From SAR324 cluster bacterium (GTDB lineage Bacteria; SAR324; XYD2-FULL-50-16): a DNA stretch of 9,702 nucleotides. The notes under the pieces are model-generated. The model was not told the origin of the DNA, did no database searches, and worked only from the letters and a program-made list of their open reading frames with translations. Shown here piece after piece: positions 6,612 to 9,702 of this stretch. Each line of letters starts with the position of its first letter. Positions within the stretch are counted from its first letter, which is position 1. The DNA lies in assembly GCA_002401295.1 (NCBI GenBank), contig NVSR01000047.1, positions 8,545 to 18,246 on the forward strand. Direction: 5' to 3'. The position numbers and the translations under genes were made by a program.

Positions 6612-8774
6612 TTGAATGAGCAAATCATTGAAGCTTTTTTAGTTGAAAGTGAGGAGCTTTTGAGTGAGTTGGAGCATTATTTGCTCGCCTCCGAGGATAA
6701 CCAAGATCCTGAGGAGCGTGTGAATGCACTCTTCCGCGCAGCCCATACCTTGAAGGGTTCGGCAGGAATTGTTGGCGTAGAGGTGATGGAAAAATTTACT
6801 CATTGGATGGAACACGTCTTGGAGCGAGTCCGAACTCAAGAGATCCCCTTAGATCAGAAGTTAACCAATCTGCTGTTGGATGGACATGACCATCTGCTGG
6901 AGCTCCATCAGAGTGTGAGTGAGCACCAAGATCCAATGCTTAATCAAAAAATACAGAATCGTGAGCTGGAATTGATTCACTCTCTCCAAGAATACTTGCC
7001 GGAAGAAGAGGGCAAACAAGTAGAGAGCACTGTAAAAACCAATGAAATTTCAAATTTATGGAAGATCCAGATTGAATTTGGAGAGAGTACTTTTAAAGAT
7101 GGTTTTGATCCTTCTTCCTTCATTACCTACCTGAGCAAACTAGGAAATTTGCTTTCTACAACTACAGATTGGAGTCGGATTCCCAACTTTGAGAACTTTG
7201 ATCCTGAAGATTGTTATTTGAACGTTGAGATTCTGCTCCAAAGTGAGCATGAAAAGGCCGAAATAGAGGATGCCTTTGAGTTCATTCGTGAGGACAGTCA
7301 TATCACCATCATGCCTCCTGAGGAGAAAGAACGACAATACATTGAGACTATTCACGGTCTTGAAGAGAGTGCTATTGATCGAGATATTGATCGCACAAAA
7401 CTTGGTAAAGTTTTGGTCAATAGCGGGGCTATTACTCAACATGAATTGGATGATGTACTTAAAAATCAGCAGGCAAAGGGAGATGAGCAGCAAGCAGAAA
7501 AAATAGGGGAACTTTTGGTGCAAGAGGGAAGCCTTACTCAGCCTGTATTGAAGGAGGCGCTCAAGAAGCAAGAGGCTATTCTCTCGAAGGCCGATAAAGT
7601 GAGAAAGACCATTCGCATTGATACGGAAAAACTGGATGAGTTGGTTAATCTGGTTGGGGAGCTGGTGATCACGGGAGCTTCCGCCACGGAACGTGCTCAA
7701 GTATTGAAAGATGAGGAGATGATAGAGATCACTTCCATGATCAACCGCTTGGTGGAAGATATTCGTGAACGCTCCATGCAAACCAGAATGGTTCCTATTG
7801 AAGCCACCTTCAATCGCTTCCATAAGGTCATCCGGGAAATCAATCGGGATATGGGCAAACAAATCCAGCTAAAAATCCAAGGTGAAGATGCGGAATTGGA
7901 TAAAAATGTGATTGAAAAAATTGTGGATCCCCTCCTGCATCTAATTCGCAATGCGGCGGATCATGGAATTGAAACACCACAGGAAAGAATCCGCCAGGGG
8001 AAAAATGAAACGGGAATCATCCAACTCAATGCCTTTCATGATTCGGGTAGTGTAGTGATTGAGATTAAAGATGATGGGAAAGGGATTTCTACAGAACAGG
8101 TCCTGGCAAAGGCAATGGAAAAGGGCTTAGTCAGCAGTCAACAAAAGTTAACTCGTGAAGAAATTCTAAATCTGATTTTTCTTCCCGGATTTTCAACTGC
8201 GGAAAAAGTCACCAAGTTCTCCGGAAGGGGAGTGGGCATGGATGTGGTCAAGAGCAATATTGAAGGATTGCGGGGGGATATTCAGCTGAGCAGTAGTCCG
8301 GGAGAGGGAAGCACTTTCCGTATTATACTGCCCCTGACCATGGCCATTATTGATGGTTTATTAGTAGGCGTAGGAAATTCTAGGTATGTGATTCCTCTGG
8401 ATTTTGTGATGGAATGCATTTCCCTTCCACCAGAGGCTCATAATGCGACTCATCAATTTGTGAATCTCAGGGGAGCAGCCCTGCCTTATCTCTGGTTACG
8501 CAAACTATTTCAGGAAACGAATGTGCAGGCAGCTCACCAGTATATTGTAGTCGTAAAATATAGTACACAGCAAGCGGGGTTGGTAGTGGATCAACTCTTT
8601 GGAGAAATTCAGGTGGTGATTAAGAGTCTGGGGCGCATTTATCAAGATGTACCTGGAATTTCCGGTGCCACTATCTTGGGAAATGGAGAAGTGTCCCTCA
8701 TCGTGGATATTCCCAGATTGATCCTCTATGCAGAAAAAGAACAGAATAAAAAAGCAGTCTCTGTAAAAAAATAG
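6612..8774 (+). CDS. cheA: Chemotaxis histidine kinase CheA with an inserted pair of MshEN-like repeats
   Basis: The central kinase of the operon: it autophosphorylates an HPt histidine and passes phosphate to CheY (and CheB if present). Domains over 720 residues: P1 with AAHTLKGSAG, acceptor H45; a P2-like alpha/beta region (about 150-236); two tandem 24-residue repeats (263-286 and 297-320); P3 dimerisation helices (from about 332); P4 ATPase with HLIRNAADHGIE (443-454), DDGKG (487-491), IFLPGFSTAEKVT and SGRGVGMDVV (from 537); and a CheW-like P5 (about 571-712). All ATP-binding motifs are intact. The repeats follow the pattern LGxxLVxxGxxTxxxLxxxLxxQ (Ile for Leu in the second) and resemble the c-di-GMP-binding MshEN motif, though each begins with Lys instead of Arg. 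They are not part of the classical CheA layout of E. coli or Thermotoga. The start is TTG with a strong ribosome site. Confidence 0.95.
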   Translation: MNEQIIEAFLVESEELLSELEHYLLASEDNQDPEERVNALFRAAHTLKGSAGIVGVEVMEKFTHWMEHVLERVRTQEIPLDQKLTNLLLDGHDHLLELHQSVSEHQDPMLNQKIQNRELELIHSLQEYLPEEEGKQVESTVKTNEISNLWKIQIEFGESTFKDGFDPSSFITYLSKLGNLLSTTTDWSRIPNFENFDPEDCYLNVEILLQSEHEKAEIEDAFEFIREDSHITIMPPEEKERQYIETIHGLEESAIDRDIDRTKLGKVLVNSGAITQHELDDVLKNQQAKGDEQQAEKIGELLVQEGSLTQPVLKEALKKQEAILSKADKVRKTIRIDTEKLDELVNLVGELVITGASATERAQVLKDEEMIEITSMINRLVEDIRERSMQTRMVPIEATFNRFHKVIREINRDMGKQIQLKIQGEDAELDKNVIEKIVDPLLHLIRNAADHGIETPQERIRQGKNETGIIQLNAFHDSGSVVIEIKDDGKGISTEQVLAKAMEKGLVSSQQKLTREEILNLIFLPGFSTAEKVTKFSGRGVGMDVVKSNIEGLRGDIQLSSSPGEGSTFRIILPLTMAIIDGLLVGVGNSRYVIPLDFVMECISLPPEAHNATHQFVNLRGAALPYLWLRKLFQETNVQAAHQYIVVVKYSTQQAGLVVDQLFGEIQVVIKSLGRIYQDVPGISGATILGNGEVSLIVDIPRLILYAEKEQNKKAVSVKK
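7398..7571 (+). other. Tandem MshEN-like repeat region within CheA
   Basis: Two 24-residue units start 34 residues apart. Unit 1 (7398-7469) begins KLGKVLVNSGAIT and unit 2 (7500-7571) begins KIGELLVQEGSLT. Both end in LKxQ-type residues (LKNQ and LKKQ). The spacing of Gly, Leu, Gly, Leu and Gln agrees between the units and with the family pattern known from GspE/MshE-type ATPase N-termini. The ligand is not shown by the sequence. The units could also be a protein-protein module. Confidence 0.6.
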
Positions 8775-8809
8775 GAGTTGAGACCCACATAGTAGCATTG
8801 AGGTTAATG

Positions 8810-9328
8810 ATGGCTGAAGCAACGACTCACTTCCTGACCTTCCGATTGGGTGAGGAAATTTATGCCTTAGAAATTCTGAAGGTTCGGGAAGTCTTGGATT
8901 ACGGGCATATCACCAAAGTCCCCGGAACTCCTCCTTTCATGTTGGGGGTGATTAATCTCCGGGGTCATGTGGTGCCGATTGTGGATATGAAAATTAAATT
9001 TGATTTCCCCCAGGTGGAGCGCACAGTGAATACCTGTATTATTATTATCGAAATTGAAATGGAGGGAGAGATGAATGTTCTGGGGGCTCTGGCTGACTCT
9101 GTGGATGAGGTGATTGAATTATCGGCCAATGAAATTGAACCCTCTCCCAAAATAGGGACCCATCTGAAAACAGATTTTCTAAAAGGTATGGGGAAACATG
9201 AGGATCACTTTATCCTTCTGTTGGATATCGAACATATTTTCTCCATTGAAGAATTAACTGATGTTAAAGGATCACAAGTCGCTGCAACCTTGGAACAAAA
9301 AGTGGAGATGGATGAGGAGTTGAGTTAG
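8810..9328 (+). CDS. cheW: Chemotaxis coupling protein CheW
   Basis: A soluble adaptor that links CheA (through P5) to MCP tips. The 172 residues form one CheW domain: FLTFRLGEEIYALEILKVRE at the start, then GVINLRGHVVPIVDMKIKF, which holds the NLRG motif conserved at the receptor and kinase interface, then a second half ending in FILLLDIEHIF. A tail of about 25 mostly acidic residues follows. Three in-frame starts compete: TTG 8798, ATG 8807 and ATG 8810. GAGG (8800-8803) is six bases from 8810 and three from 8807, so 8810 is preferred. The gene follows cheA after a 35-bp gap and precedes an MCP gene, as expected for an operon member. Confidence 0.93.
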   Translation: MAEATTHFLTFRLGEEIYALEILKVREVLDYGHITKVPGTPPFMLGVINLRGHVVPIVDMKIKFDFPQVERTVNTCIIIIEIEMEGEMNVLGALADSVDEVIELSANEIEPSPKIGTHLKTDFLKGMGKHEDHFILLLDIEHIFSIEELTDVKGSQVAATLEQKVEMDEELS

Positions 9329-9402
9329 GAGTCTATTATTACGTGATTCATAATCTAATCTTCGTCTTCTTCGTGGTTCATTGAAATTTAGTAGAGGCCT
9401 CC

Positions 9403-9702
9403 ATGAAACTTCAAAACTTGAAGATGAAGCCTAAGTTAATTGGGCTTTTCTTAATTGTCAGCGTGATTCCTCTGGTCATTATCATTATTTTAGCCAGTAT
9501 TTTATCCAGTGATGCGCTGCTGACTCAGGCTTACAATCAGCTGGATTCTATCCGGGCGATTAAAACAAATCAGATTCAAGAACTCTTCACTCAGTCTGGA
9601 CAACAACTGAAAACTCTAACCAACACTACTAATGTTTTTCGCTCCGAAGTGATCCGGAAATTGATCGCTGTACGCCAAAGTAAGAAGAAAAATCTCCTCG
9701 AT
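9403..9702 (+). CDS. Methyl-accepting chemotaxis protein, N-terminal 100 codons only (3' end missing)
   Basis: The frame is open from the ATG at 9403 to the window end, exactly 100 codons. A basic start (MKLQNLKMKPK) is followed by a TM helix (about 12-34). A helical segment SIRAIKTNQIQELFTQSGQQ then follows, typical of the beginning of double-Cache periplasmic domains of MCPs. The signalling tip would lie outside the window, so assignment as an MCP rather than a kinase or cyclase rests on this N-terminus and on its place directly after cheW. GAGG (9394-9397) is five bases before the ATG. The 74-bp gap after cheW shows no clear promoter or terminator, so co-transcription is likely. Unlike the first MCP of the operon, this one appears to have an external sensor. 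Confidence 0.75.
   Translation, partial: MKLQNLKMKPKLIGLFLIVSVIPLVIIIILASILSSDALLTQAYNQLDSIRAIKTNQIQELFTQSGQQLKTLTNTTNVFRSEVIRKLIAVRQSKKKNLLD

Noticed and set aside
7140..7862. Minus-strand 240-residue open frame opposite cheA
   Set aside because: The plus strand encodes well-conserved CheA domains across the whole stretch. The minus frame has no recognisable domain and arises from the codon pattern of cheA.

Overview
The window is a one-directional signalling locus, all on the + strand, from a motile Gram-negative bacterium. It holds a chemotaxis operon preceded by a diguanylate cyclase gene and an unusual CheA-like kinase. Base composition is moderate (low-to-mid 40s % GC by eye). The protein families fit a proteobacterium or a deltaproteobacteria-like lineage. 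Nothing in the sequence fixes the taxon, so this placement is a low-confidence inference.

Layout. (1) Positions 3-2414: the 3' part of a large soluble kinase with a degenerate receiver, coiled coil, cNMP-binding-like fold, PAS-like region, HPt and CheA-type ATPase. It enters from outside the left edge. (2) 2415-2665: a 251-bp intergenic region with inverted repeats, a C8 tract, a good sigma70-type promoter and a leader of about 130 nt containing a hairpin. (3) 2666-4414: a membrane-anchored diguanylate cyclase with a Cache-like sensor, intact GGEEF and an intact inhibitory RxxD site. (4) 4415-4574: an intergenic region with a near-consensus sigma70 promoter. (5) 4617-9702: the chemotaxis operon proper, in the order sensorless MCP, cheY, STAS protein, cheA, cheW, and the first 100 codons of a Cache-type MCP that runs off the right edge. 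cheR, cheB and cheD are not in the window and may lie downstream.

How the parts may work together. The MCPs, CheW and CheA should form a signalling array that phosphorylates the adjacent CheY, whose catalytic residues are all present. No cheZ, cheC or cheX is seen. The first MCP, however, carries a CheZ-like DxxxQ motif and an acidic tail ending in aromatic residues, so it might also dephosphorylate CheY (hypothesis). CheA carries two tandem 24-residue repeats that resemble the c-di-GMP-binding MshEN motif. With a diguanylate cyclase next door, this suggests c-di-GMP input to the chemosensory kinase. These two points are the most interesting in the window, and both are inferences from motif reading.
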